A stretch of 64,000 bases of DNA from Neorhizobium tomejilense (lineage in GTDB: Bacteria; Pseudomonadota; Alphaproteobacteria; Rhizobiales; Rhizobiaceae), in the NCBI GenBank assembly GCA_002968845.1, contig PVBG01000014.1:1-64000 (forward strand), in the 5' to 3' direction. Positions 41,356 to 50,352 of this stretch are shown here, piece by piece. Each line of letters opens with the position of its first letter. The first letter of the stretch is position 1. A program made the position numbers and the translations under genes. The notes under the pieces are model-generated. The model was not told the origin of the DNA. It did no database searches and was given only the letters and a program-made list of their open reading frames with translations.

Positions 41356-44061
41356 ATGCCCGACGACAGTCGCGAGAGTGAGAACAGGCCTTCGCCGGAT
41401 GCGCTTCTGGAGCATGCCGAGCGTGAGGCGCGCGGGCGGCTGAAGATTTTTCTGGGGGCGGCGCCCGGCGTCGGCAAGACCTACGAGATGCTGATGTCCG
41501 GCCGCGCCCGGAAAGTCGATGGTCTCGACGTGGTGATCGGCGTGATCGAAACCCACGGCCGCCAGGAAACCGAGGCGCTGGTCGAGGGCTTCGAGATCGT
41601 GCCCCGCAAGGCGATCGACTATCGCGGCCAGCAGCTCGATGAAATGGACCTCGACGCCATTCTCGCGCGCCGTCCGGCTCTGGTCCTGGTCGATGAACTT
41701 GCCCATACCAACGCCGCCGGCAGCCGCCATCCGAAACGCTACATGGATGTGCAGGAAATCCTCGGCCAAGGTATCGACGTCTATTCGACGCTCAACATCC
41801 AGCATGTCGAGAGCCTGAACGACGTGGTGGCACAGATCACCCGCGTCCGCGTGCGTGAGACGGTGCCGGACGGAATCATCGACCGGGCCGACGATGTCGA
41901 GATCATCGACATCACCCCGGACGATCTCATCAAGCGGCTGAACGACGGCAAGGTCTATGTGCCGCAGACGGCGCGGCGCGCCATCGAGAACTATTTTTCC
42001 CCCGGCAATCTGACGGCACTGCGCGAACTGGCGCTGCGGCGCACCGCCCAGCGGGTTGACGAGCAGCTTTTGAACCATATGCAGGCGCATGCCATTTCCG
42101 GCCCCTGGGCGGCCGGCGATCGGGTGTTGGTCTGCCTCGACCACGGCAGGAACGGCGCAAGCCTGGTGCGGTACGCGCGCCGCCAGGCCGATCGCCTGCG
42201 GGCACCATGGGCGGCGCTTCATCTCGAAACGCCGCAATCGGTCAATCTGCCTGAACAGGACAAGGACCGGCTGGCGGCCAACATGCGGCTGGCCGAACAG
42301 CTCGGCGGCGAGACCGTGACGCTGCCGGCGCTGCAGCCGTCGCGCGAGATCATCGCCTATGCCAACGCCAACAACTTCACCCATATTGTCGTCGGACGCC
42401 CGGCCAGACCACGCTGGCAGCAGATCTTGCAGGGGTCGGTCACCTATGACCTGATCCGTTACGCGGGCGATATCAGCGTCCATGTCATCTCCGGCGACAC
42501 CAAGGAAGGCGAACCGAAACGCGGCCTGAAGGCGGCGCAGCTGCCCAAGGCCTTCCGCTTCAAGCCCTACGTCAAGAGTACGATCTTTGTGGCTCTCGCG
42601 ATCATCGCCGGTGCCGCGCTCGACCAGACGCTCGACGTCCGCAACCTTGCCCTCGTTTTCCTGATGGCGGTGCTGGCGGCAGCGGTGCGCGGCGGGCTGG
42701 GACCGGGCCTGTTCGCCTCCGTGGCTGGCGCGCTCTCCTTCAATTTCTTTTTTCTCGAGCCGCGCTACACGTTTACGGTCCGGGATCCGGAAAGCCTGGT
42801 GGCGCTGCTCTTTTATCTTGGCGTCGCGGTCGTCGCTTCCAACCTGACGGCGGCCGTCCAGCGCCAGGCAGCCGCTGCCCGTCAGCGGGCCCGCACCACC
42901 GAAGACCTTTACCTTTTCTCGAAAAAACTCGCCGGCACCGGCACGCTGGACGATGTGCTCTGGGCGACTGCCTTCCAGATAGCCTCGATGTTGAAGGTCC
43001 GCGTCGTCATCCTGCTGCCGGAAAACGGATCGATCGCCGTCAAGGCCGGTTACCCGCCGGACGACACGCTGGTGGATGCCGATATCGCCGCCGCCAAATG
43101 GGCCTGGGAGCACAATCGCCCGGCCGGCCGCGCCGCCGATACGCTGCCGGGCGCCAAACGCCTCTACCTGCCGATGCGGACCGGCCGCGAGGCGGTCGGC
43201 GTCATCGGCCTCGACAACGACAAGCAGGGGCCGTTGCTGACACCCGAACAGCAGCGGCTGTTCGATGCGCTGGCCGATCAGGCGGCGTTGGCGATCGAGC
43301 GCATCCAGCTCGTATCGGATGTCGACAAGGCCAAGCTCGCCGCCGAGACCGACCGCCTGCGCACCGCGCTGCTCACATCCATCTCGCACGACCTGAAGAC
43401 GCCGCTCGCAGCAATCATGGGGTCGGCCGGCACGCTCAAGGATTTCGGCGCCGATATCCCCGAAGAAGCGCGTGCCGAACTGCTGACCAGCGTCGTTGAC
43501 GAATCCGAGCGGCTGAACCGCTTCATTTCCAACCTGCTCGACATGACCCGCATCGGCTCCGGCGCCATGGAGCCGAACTATGCCTTCCATTTCGCCGGCG
43601 ATATCGTCGGCACGGCCTTGAGCCGGGCGGCGAAGATCGCCAACCGACACAGGCTCAACGTCAACATTCCGGCGGACTTGCCGATGCTCAAGGTCGATCC
43701 GGTCCTGTTCGAACAGGTCCTGTTCAACCTCATCGACAATGCCGCCAAGTACGCTCCCGACGAGACCGTCATCGACATCCGCGGCTGGCAGGATGGCGAT
43801 TCAGTTCTTATCTCGGTGATGGATGAAGGACCGGGCATCCCGCGCGACGATCTGGAGCGCATCTTCGACAGTTTCTACCGCGTTCGGAAAGGTGACCATG
43901 TGCGGGCCGGCACCGGGCTTGGCCTTTCCATATGCCGCGGCTTCATCGAGGCCATGGGCGGCACGATCAGGGCCGCCAACCGCTCCGGCCGTGCCGGTGC
44001 GATCTTTACGATCCGCATGCCGGTGCCGGCCGAAGTGCCCATTCTGGGAGAACAGGAATGA
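41356..44061 (+). CDS. kdpD: Potassium/turgor sensor histidine kinase KdpD
   Basis: 901 aa, usual length. N-terminal KdpD domain with Walker A GAAPGVGKT (residues 34-42), a USP-like domain, four close-spaced membrane helices (about 415-505), a GAF-like region, HisKA with SISHDLKTPLAAI (His about 678), and an ATPase with GTGLGLSICRGF. Phosphorylates KdpE when potassium is scarce. EIIA-Ntr proteins are known to bind KdpD and stimulate it in E. coli, notable because such a gene follows here. The stop overlaps the kdpE start (ATGA). Confidence 0.96.
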   Translation: MPDDSRESENRPSPDALLEHAEREARGRLKIFLGAAPGVGKTYEMLMSGRARKVDGLDVVIGVIETHGRQETEALVEGFEIVPRKAIDYRGQQLDEMDLDAILARRPALVLVDELAHTNAAGSRHPKRYMDVQEILGQGIDVYSTLNIQHVESLNDVVAQITRVRVRETVPDGIIDRADDVEIIDITPDDLIKRLNDGKVYVPQTARRAIENYFSPGNLTALRELALRRTAQRVDEQLLNHMQAHAISGPWAAGDRVLVCLDHGRNGASLVRYARRQADRLRAPWAALHLETPQSVNLPEQDKDRLAANMRLAEQLGGETVTLPALQPSREIIAYANANNFTHIVVGRPARPRWQQILQGSVTYDLIRYAGDISVHVISGDTKEGEPKRGLKAAQLPKAFRFKPYVKSTIFVALAIIAGAALDQTLDVRNLALVFLMAVLAAAVRGGLGPGLFASVAGALSFNFFFLEPRYTFTVRDPESLVALLFYLGVAVVASNLTAAVQRQAAAARQRARTTEDLYLFSKKLAGTGTLDDVLWATAFQIASMLKVRVVILLPENGSIAVKAGYPPDDTLVDADIAAAKWAWEHNRPAGRAADTLPGAKRLYLPMRTGREAVGVIGLDNDKQGPLLTPEQQRLFDALADQAALAIERIQLVSDVDKAKLAAETDRLRTALLTSISHDLKTPLAAIMGSAGTLKDFGADIPEEARAELLTSVVDESERLNRFISNLLDMTRIGSGAMEPNYAFHFAGDIVGTALSRAAKIANRHRLNVNIPADLPMLKVDPVLFEQVLFNLIDNAAKYAPDETVIDIRGWQDGDSVLISVMDEGPGIPRDDLERIFDSFYRVRKGDHVRAGTGLGLSICRGFIEAMGGTIRAANRSGRAGAIFTIRMPVPAEVPILGEQE

Positions 44062-44750
44062 CCAATACCGCCGTGCGCGTCCTGATCGTCGATGACGAGC
44101 CCCCGATCCGCAAGCTCTTGCGCGTCGGCCTCTCCACCCAGGACTACGCCGTCAGCGAGGCGATGAATGCCAGGGTCGCGATCGATCTCGTCAAGTCCGA
44201 GAAGCCGGACCTGATCATTCTCGATCTCGGCCTGCCGGATATGGCGGGCCACGATCTGCTCGCCAGATGGCGCGGCGAGGGGCTCGATCTGCCGATCGTC
44301 ATCCTGTCGAGCCGCACCGATGAGGCTGGCATCGTCAAGGCGCTCGAACTCGGCGCCGACGACTATGTGACCAAGCCCTTCGGCATGAACGAACTCGTCG
44401 CCCGCATCCGCGTGGCGCTTCGCCACCGGCTCCAGACCCAGGGCGAAAAACCGATCTTCCAGACCGGCGAGCTTTCGGTCGACCTCGTCAAGCGCATCGT
44501 CAGGGTGGCGGACAAGGAGGTCAAGCTGTCGCCCAAGGAATACGATATCCTGCGTATCCTGGTGCAGCATGCGGGCAAGGTCCTCACCCATCGTTTCCTT
44601 CTCGAACACGTATGGGACGGCCTGACCGACGTGCAGTACCTGCGCGTCTACGTGCGCCAGCTTCGCCAGAAGATCGAAAAGGCGCCGGACCAGCCGCAAT
44701 ACATCCTGACCGAGACCGGCGTCGGTTATCGGCTGCAGGAAGGCCAGTAG
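44058..44750 (+). CDS. kdpE: Response regulator KdpE
   Basis: 230 aa OmpR-type regulator. Receiver with VDDEPPIRK and phospho-Asp D56 (LIILDLGLP), then a winged-helix DNA-binding domain at about 130-228 with SPKEYDILRILVQHAGKVLT. Activates the kdp operon. Its ATG overlaps the kdpD stop by four bases; the GAACAGGA before it acts as ribosome site. The PTS-like gene follows after 28 bases. Confidence 0.95.
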   Translation: MTNTAVRVLIVDDEPPIRKLLRVGLSTQDYAVSEAMNARVAIDLVKSEKPDLIILDLGLPDMAGHDLLARWRGEGLDLPIVILSSRTDEAGIVKALELGADDYVTKPFGMNELVARIRVALRHRLQTQGEKPIFQTGELSVDLVKRIVRVADKEVKLSPKEYDILRILVQHAGKVLTHRFLLEHVWDGLTDVQYLRVYVRQLRQKIEKAPDQPQYILTETGVGYRLQEGQ

Positions 44751-44778
44751 GCCAAGACCCGATCAATGGACATGACCC

Positions 44779-45228
44779 ATGAAACTGCGTGACTACCTCC
44801 TGCCGGAGAACATCGTGCTCGATCTGGCACCGCCGTCCAAGGCGATCCTGATCAAGCAGCTTTCCAGGCTCGCCGCCGAGCGGCTGGCGCTGGATGCCGG
44901 CGATCTCGCCCGGGTGCTGACCAATCGGGAAAATCTGGGATCGACCGGCATCGGCGCCGGAATTGCCATCCCGCATGCGGGCATCAGCGGCATCGACCGG
45001 CATTTCTGCCTGTTCGCCCGGCTTGCAGATCCGATCGATTTCGACGCGGTAGACGACGAACCGGTCGATCTCGTGTTCCTGCTCCTCACGCCGGAAGGCC
45101 GCCCGGACCACCTGAATGTCCTCGCCTGTATCGCGCGCTGCGTGCGCGATGAGGAGACTGCTGCAGCCATACGTCGTGGAACGACGCCGCAGGATGTCTA
45201 TTCGCGGCTCTGCCCCGTAAATGCATGA
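44779..45228 (+). CDS. PTS EIIA-Ntr-like protein in the Kdp operon
   Basis: 149 aa, EIIA-Ntr/PtsN fold. The phospho-accepting histidine is preserved: GIAIPHAGIS (H66). It has the typical ASTGIGAGIAIPH-like loop (here GSTGIGAGIAIPH) and a C-terminal domain with LVFLLLTPEGRPDHLNVLA. In E. coli, PtsN binds KdpD and stimulates kdp expression. Placed 28 bases after kdpE, it is probably a dedicated second EIIA-Ntr paralogue that ties the nitrogen PTS to Kdp control. The true ptsN next to rpoN would be elsewhere. Confidence 0.85.
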   Translation: MKLRDYLLPENIVLDLAPPSKAILIKQLSRLAAERLALDAGDLARVLTNRENLGSTGIGAGIAIPHAGISGIDRHFCLFARLADPIDFDAVDDEPVDLVFLLLTPEGRPDHLNVLACIARCVRDEETAAAIRRGTTPQDVYSRLCPVNA

Positions 45229-45340
45229 TTAAAATGCGGGTATGTTGGTTTAGGCGAACGTAAACAACTTTTCCCTAACGTCCCTGGCTGGCGGATCGCG
45301 ACTCCTGAGCCGCCCTATTGCGTCGGTTTGGGAGAGAGAG

Positions 45341-47248
45341 ATGACTGGTGCAATCAAATACCTGCCGGCCAGGACGTTCGTTGCTGTCGCATTTGCCGTT
45401 TTCGGCTTTGTAGGACTGATCGTCTGGGGAGAATATTCCAGCTGGAGATCCCAGGTCGCCGGCATCGAGGCGGGCCTGGCCCAGACAGCCAAGGCGCTGG
45501 TGCAACATGCTGACGACACGGTCGACATGGCGAGGTTTCCGCTGGCGGCCCTGATCACCCGGATCGAGCAGGAACGCGACGTGGCGGACCTGCCGGCAAA
45601 GATCACCCAGGTGATGAAACGCCAGGTCGATACCACCCCTTGGCTCGACGCCCTCGCCGTCTTCGATGCCGATGGCAGAATGGTCGCGACATCGTCGTCG
45701 ATCGACGCCAGCGGCATGAATTTTTCGGATAGGGAATATTTTGTATTCCACCAAGCCTCCGACATGCGGGAACCCGTATTGGGCAGGCCATTGAAGAACA
45801 AGTTGAACGGTCAGTGGATATTGCCGGTCACGCAGAGGATCAGCAACCCGGACGGAAGTTTCGGCGGCGTTGCGCTGGCGGCATTCATTCTCACCGAATT
45901 GACCAACTTTTTTCAGGGCTTCAGCCTGGGCAGCGAGGGTTCGTTCCTGCTGGTTCGCCGCGACGGCGTCGTGCTGGCGCGTGCGCCATTCCTCCAGACG
46001 CTGCTGGGATCGAGCATCTCGTCCTACGATCTGTTCACGGACCATCTCCGCCAACGGCGTTCCGGCTCCTATCACTACATCTCTCCGATTGATGGCCTGC
46101 AACGCATAGGCGGCTTTTATCAGAGCGAGCGCAGCGGCCTGGTCGGGCTCGCTGCCGTATCCCAGTCCGAAGCGCTGGCGACCTGGATGAGGGGCGCGCG
46201 GATACGATGGGTCGCCTGCCTTATCCTGGTGGCGATCACCGGCTTCCTGGTTTGGCGCTGGCGGCGGCAGGTTATTTTGCGGCGGGCGAGCGAAGCCCTG
46301 CTGGTGGCGCGCGAAGCGGAATTCCGCCTGCTTGCGGAAGGGTCAGCCGACCTGATCCAGCGCTTCAACGGCCACGGGATCAGGGAATACCTGTCGCCAT
46401 CCGTCCGGGAAATATTCGGTGTCGATGCCGAGGCGATGCTTGGCACCCATATCCTCGAGAACCTGCATGAGGATGACCACGACGCTGTCAACCAGGTCAT
46501 GACCCGGCTGCGGGAAGGGTCGCCCCGGGAAAACATGATCGTCCGCCGCAAGCGGGCCGACGGCAAGCAGATCTGGCTCGAAACCACGTTGAACAGGCTG
46601 CCGGGCGGCACCGGCGGCGACGATATCCGCATCGTGGCCGTCACACGCGACGTCACGCGCCAGAAGAACCTCCAGGAAGAGCTGGACGCGCTCGCCAACA
46701 CCGACGAGCTCACCCAACTCGCCAATCGCCGCTCGTTCAACATTCATTTCGAGGACATGGTGCTGCAGGCCGCACAACAGCGCACGCCGCTCTCCATTCT
46801 GATGATCGACGCGGACCGCTTCAAGTTCTTCAACGACACCTATGGCCACGCCGCCGGCGACGACTGTCTGCGTGCGGTTGCAAACGTCGTGCGCGGCTCG
46901 ATCCGACGGTCGAAGGATCTTGCCGCCCGTCATGGCGGCGAGGAATTCGCCGTCCTCCTGCCGGATACGAATGGTGCCGGTGCATTGAAGGCGGCTGAAA
47001 ACATCCGCCAGCGCGTCGCCGGGCTTCATTTGCCGCATGAGAAGAACCTTCCCTGGGGTCATGTGACGATCAGCATCGGTACCGCGACCTTCTATCCCGC
47101 AGCGGGCGCCAAGCTGACGACTGCGGAACTGTTCGAGCGCGCCGACCACGCGCTTTACCGGGCGAAGAACAACGGCCGCAATCAGGTCGCGGCTGGCGGG
47201 GACGAGGCGATGAGGCCAACCCTCCGGTCGGAAATCAAGTCCGTCTGA
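45341..47248 (+). CDS. Membrane diguanylate cyclase (Cache-PAS-GGDEF)
   Basis: 635 aa. Two membrane helices (about 12-32 and 286-305) bracket a double-Cache periplasmic domain, including DREYFVFHQASDMREPVLGR. A PAS domain at about 320-440 and a GGDEF domain at 450-615 follow, with intact HGGEEFAVL and DADRFKFFNDTYGH, so active synthesis of c-di-GMP is expected. GAGAGAG precedes the ATG. Ligand unknown. It stands alone, separate from the EAL gene at 16.5 kb. Confidence 0.92.
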   Translation: MTGAIKYLPARTFVAVAFAVFGFVGLIVWGEYSSWRSQVAGIEAGLAQTAKALVQHADDTVDMARFPLAALITRIEQERDVADLPAKITQVMKRQVDTTPWLDALAVFDADGRMVATSSSIDASGMNFSDREYFVFHQASDMREPVLGRPLKNKLNGQWILPVTQRISNPDGSFGGVALAAFILTELTNFFQGFSLGSEGSFLLVRRDGVVLARAPFLQTLLGSSISSYDLFTDHLRQRRSGSYHYISPIDGLQRIGGFYQSERSGLVGLAAVSQSEALATWMRGARIRWVACLILVAITGFLVWRWRRQVILRRASEALLVAREAEFRLLAEGSADLIQRFNGHGIREYLSPSVREIFGVDAEAMLGTHILENLHEDDHDAVNQVMTRLREGSPRENMIVRRKRADGKQIWLETTLNRLPGGTGGDDIRIVAVTRDVTRQKNLQEELDALANTDELTQLANRRSFNIHFEDMVLQAAQQRTPLSILMIDADRFKFFNDTYGHAAGDDCLRAVANVVRGSIRRSKDLAARHGGEEFAVLLPDTNGAGALKAAENIRQRVAGLHLPHEKNLPWGHVTISIGTATFYPAAGAKLTTAELFERADHALYRAKNNGRNQVAAGGDEAMRPTLRSEIKSV

Positions 47249-47414
47249 CCGCATGCCCGCGGTCACGGCACCGTTACATCCTTGATAAATGCCAGATTTC
47301 GCCCTTGACGCCGGCCCGCAGGGGAATACTAAGAAACATCCCCCGCCGACGGCCGTTTGACCGCCGAACATCCATCCCCAGCGTGTTCGCCGCGCGGCGT
47401 TCCCAGGTGAATCC

Positions 47415-48875
47415 ATGACCAATCCAAGCTCCAACCGGGCGCTCGTCATTGCGGCCGTCATGGCAAGCATGGCGATGATCGCAATCGAGGCGACCATCGT
47501 TTCGACGGCCATGCCGCAGATCGCCGCCCAACTCGGTCAGTTGAACCTCTATAGCTGGGTGTTCTCCTCCTTCCTGCTGGCGCAGACGGCAATGACCGTG
47601 GTGTTCGGCAAGCTCTCCGATATCTATGGCCGCAAGCCGATCATCCTGTTCGGCACGGCGGTCTTCCTGATCGCCTCCGTTCTTGCCGGTTTTGCCTGGT
47701 CGATGCCGTCGATGATCGCCTTCCGGCTGTTGCAGGGCATCGGTGCCGGTGCGATCCAGCCGGTCATCATGACCGTCGTCGGCGACCTTTATCCGGGAGC
47801 GGAACGCGGCAAGGTCCAGGGATATCTCGCCAGCGTCTGGGCGCTTTCCGCGGTCGTCGGGCCACTGCTCGGCAGCATCATCGTCCACAGCCTGCCCTGG
47901 GCCTGGGTGTTCTGGATCAACGTGCCGATCGGCATCATGTCGGCGGTCGGCTTCATCGTGTACCTGCATGAAGAAAAACAGACCCGGACGGCATCGATCG
48001 ACTTTCTGGGAGCGGGCCTCTTCGCCGTGGCCATTTCCGCGCTGATGATCGCACTCACCGAAACCGAAGGAACTTCCAGCTATCTGTTCGTTTCGCTGGC
48101 GATCTTCCTCGTCAGCTTCGTGCTGTTCATCTGGCAGGAACGGCGCGCATCGGCCCCGATGGTTTCCCTGGAACTCTGGCTGAAGCGGCCGATCGCCTTT
48201 GCCAATACGGCGGTCTTCCTCTCCAGCATGGCGATCATGGGGCTGACGACCTTCCTGCCCATGTACGTGCAGACGGTGCTCAACCGATCTCCGCTGGTGG
48301 CCGGTTTCACGCTGACGATGCTGCTGGTCGGCTGGCCGAGCGGCGGAACGTTCGCCTCGCGGATGTTCCCGCGCTTCGGATTGCGGCCGCTGATGATCGC
48401 CGGCAGCGTCTTCGTTCCGGTCGGAGCATTTCTTCTGGTTCTGCTGACGCCGGAAAGCTCGCCCGTCCAGGCAGGTGCAGGCTCGTTGCTGATGGGCTTC
48501 GGCATGGGCCTGCTCAATATCTCCGGCCTGGTGATCATCCAGGACAATGTCGGCTGGTCCGAACGCGGCAGCGCGACGGCCTCAAACGTCTTTTCCCGCA
48601 ATCTCGGCAGCACGCTCGGTGCAGCACTTCTCGGCGCCGTTCTGACCTGCGGGCTTGCCAATTCCGTCGCGGGGCCGATCACGTCCGATCAGTTGCGCGA
48701 TCTGCTGCAGGGCGTCGGCGGCGGACTTGCGGCCGGGTCACCCATCCGGTCTGCGCTCCAGCACGCGCTGCACATGACCTTCATTGCGATGTTCCTGATC
48801 ACCGCCCTCATCATCGTCGCCTGCCTCTGCGTGCCCGGTGTGAGGAAGCGCACCGAGGCCGTGCAGGAAAGCTGA
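47415..48875 (+). CDS. MFS exporter, DHA2 (EmrB/QacA-like) family
   Basis: 486 aa, with about 14 membrane helices. The family motifs are present: LSDIYGRKPIILFG (loop 2-3), RLLQGIGAGAIQPVIM and GPLLGSIIVH (motif C). DHA2 proteins export drugs or toxic metabolites using the proton gradient. ATG 47415 lacks a strong ribosome site. No adjacent membrane-fusion protein or regulator is present, so the substrate is open. It converges with exported MsrA at a long hairpin. Confidence 0.88.
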   Translation: MTNPSSNRALVIAAVMASMAMIAIEATIVSTAMPQIAAQLGQLNLYSWVFSSFLLAQTAMTVVFGKLSDIYGRKPIILFGTAVFLIASVLAGFAWSMPSMIAFRLLQGIGAGAIQPVIMTVVGDLYPGAERGKVQGYLASVWALSAVVGPLLGSIIVHSLPWAWVFWINVPIGIMSAVGFIVYLHEEKQTRTASIDFLGAGLFAVAISALMIALTETEGTSSYLFVSLAIFLVSFVLFIWQERRASAPMVSLELWLKRPIAFANTAVFLSSMAIMGLTTFLPMYVQTVLNRSPLVAGFTLTMLLVGWPSGGTFASRMFPRFGLRPLMIAGSVFVPVGAFLLVLLTPESSPVQAGAGSLLMGFGMGLLNISGLVIIQDNVGWSERGSATASNVFSRNLGSTLGAALLGAVLTCGLANSVAGPITSDQLRDLLQGVGGGLAAGSPIRSALQHALHMTFIAMFLITALIIVACLCVPGVRKRTEAVQES

Positions 48876-48888
48876 GGCTTTCCAGACG

Positions 48889-48918
48889 CCGCTATCGCCA
48901 AACGGGCGGCGATAGCGG
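48889..48918. terminator. Bidirectional hairpin between convergent genes
   Basis: Perfect 11-bp stem CCGCTATCGCC / GGCGATAGCGG (48889-48899 and 48908-48918), eight-base loop. It lies between the stops of the MFS exporter and msrA. There is no T run on either side, so it may act as a weak intrinsic or 3'-end stabilising element. Confidence 0.55.
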
Positions 48919-48936
48919 AATTGTATCCCCTAAGCC

Positions 48937-49665
48937 TCAGTTGCCGATGCCGGCCTGCGCGACCAGGACCGGCTTGTCGCGGTAGTCGCTCGGGAACAGC
49001 TTCTTGAGGTTCTCGATCTTCGGCAGGTCGTTATAGACGATATAGGGATAGGTCGGGTTCTGGGTCAGGAAGTCCTGATGGTAGGCTTCCGCCGGATAGA
49101 AGGCCTTACCCGGTTCGATGGTCGTGGCAATCGGCGCGTGGAAGACCTTGGCCTTGTCGAGCTGGCCGATATAGGCCTTGGCGACGCGGGCCTGTTCCTC
49201 GCTGATCGGGAAGACGGTCGAGCGGTACTGGGTGCCGGTATCCGGCCCCTGGCGGTTGAGCTGGGTCGGGTCATGGGCGACCGAGAAATAGATCTGCAGC
49301 AGATGCCCGTAGGTTACCTTCTTCGGATCGAATGTCACGCGAACCGCTTCCGCATGGCCGGTCTTGCCGTAACCGACCGTCTCGTAGACGGCGGTCGCCT
49401 TGGCGCCGCCGGCATAACCGGAGACCGCGTTCTTGACGCCCTCGACATGCTGGAACACGCCCTGGACGCCCCAGAAACAGCCGCCGGCGAAGATGGCGGT
49501 TTCGGTCGCAGCCGTGCTCGCCGCCTGGTCGATCGCGGGAGCGGGGATGGCAATTCCCTCCTCGGCCGTGGCGCTGGTGGTCGCGCCAAACGTCAAGCCG
49601 GCCAGAACCAGCGCTGTGCCGGCAAAGGCGGTGAGGGTATAGGGTATTTTCGTTCTCTTTTTCAT
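48937..49665 (-). CDS. msrA: Exported peptide methionine-S-sulfoxide reductase MsrA
   Basis: 242 aa. An N-terminal signal peptide (about 1-34, ending SATA) directs it to the envelope. The MsrA active site GGCFWG has its catalytic Cys at residue 63, followed by [14 protein letters not shown] and [28 protein letters not shown] near the C-terminus is typical. Most MsrA proteins are cytoplasmic, so export is notable. It follows msrB on the same strand (44 bases between), so both methionine sulfoxide diastereomers can be repaired in the same compartment. Confidence 0.93.
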   Translation of the reverse strand: MKKRTKIPYTLTAFAGTALVLAGLTFGATTSATAEEGIAIPAPAIDQAASTAATETAIFAGGCFWGVQGVFQHVEGVKNAVSGYAGGAKATAVYETVGYGKTGHAEAVRVTFDPKKVTYGHLLQIYFSVAHDPTQLNRQGPDTGTQYRSTVFPISEEQARVAKAYIGQLDKAKVFHAPIATTIEPGKAFYPAEAYHQDFLTQNPTYPYIVYNDLPKIENLKKLFPSDYRDKPVLVAQAGIGN

Positions 49666-49708
49666 GACGGTCTCCTCAACCGAAGTGAATGAAGGATAGG
49701 GGGACGGA

Positions 49709-50200
49709 TCAGGCCGATACCGGACGGAACTTCAAGGCTGCGCCGTTCATGCAGTAGCGCAGGCCGGTGGGCTTAGGTCCGTCGTCGAAGACATGGCCGA
49801 GATGGCCGCCGCAGCGGGCGCAATGAACGGCGACGCGAACCATGCCGAGCGTCTTGTCGCGCACTGTGCCGACGGCATTGTCGAGCGGCGCCCAGAAGCT
49901 CGGCCAGCCGGTGCCGCTTTCGAATTTCGCCTCAGACGAGAAAAGCGCCTGGTCGCAGCCGACGCAGGCGAACGTGCCTTTGCGGTGCTCGTTGAGGAGC
50001 GGACTGCTGCCGGGATATTCGGTGCCTTCCTCGCGGAGGATATTGTACTGTTCCGGCGTCAGCAGCTTGCGCCACTCGCCTTCGGTATGGCTGACGGGGA
50101 AAGTGCCGGCGGTCGCAAGCGCCGGGCGGATGCCCACGGCCAGAGGGACTACGGCGAGCGTCAGCGCGCCGCCAGCCAAGAATATGCGTCTGTTCATCAT
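49709..50200 (-). CDS. msrB: Exported peptide methionine-R-sulfoxide reductase MsrB
   Basis: 163 aa from ATG 50200, which follows GGGAGG. N-terminal signal (NRRIFLAGGALTLAVVPLAV, Tat- or Sec-like). Zinc-binding pairs CVGC and CARC; substrate motif GTGWPSFW; catalytic Cys in RYCMNGAALKF (the usual form is RYCIN). Reduces the R form of methionine sulfoxide. First gene of the exported msrBA pair; the promoter region carries a GTAACC motif resembling that of the sigma factor locus at 12.4 kb. Confidence 0.93.
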   Translation of the reverse strand: MMNRRIFLAGGALTLAVVPLAVGIRPALATAGTFPVSHTEGEWRKLLTPEQYNILREEGTEYPGSSPLLNEHRKGTFACVGCDQALFSSEAKFESGTGWPSFWAPLDNAVGTVRDKTLGMVRVAVHCARCGGHLGHVFDDGPKPTGLRYCMNGAALKFRPVSA

Positions 50201-50238
50201 GGCGGAACCTCCCGGATCCATAATCTGCTTCCTGCATG

Positions 50239-50266
50239 ATTACGGAATAGGCGCGTGATCGGTTAC
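50239..50266 (-). promoter_or_regulatory. Candidate ECF-type promoter of msrBA
   Basis: On the minus strand: -35 GTAACC (50261-50266), 16-base spacer, -10 CGTAAT (50239-50244). The -35 is identical to that of the sigF promoter; the -10 differs by one base from CGAA and the spacer by one. It would place the start about 30 bases before the MsrB ATG. Weaker than the two sites at 12.4-12.5 kb. Confidence 0.45.
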
Positions 50267-50311
50267 ACACATCGACGCGAAACACCGAAACGTGATCTCA
50301 CGTCGAAGCCG

Positions 50312-50337
50312 GGTTCCCGACCCGGAGGCCGGGAACC
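50312..50337 (-). terminator. Hairpin after the phosphoketolase gene
   Basis: 8-bp stem GGTTCCCG / CGGGAACC (50312-50319 and 50330-50337) just beyond the stop of the phosphoketolase gene at 50353 and before the msrB promoter. No T run; an intrinsic terminator is possible but weak. Confidence 0.35.
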
Positions 50338-50352
50338 TTCACGGATACGGCA

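Noticed and set aside
41179-43650. An 823-codon open frame opposite kdpD on the minus strand.
   Set aside because: Shadow of the kdpD gene; low-complexity, basic translation. The kdpD frame has all catalytic motifs.
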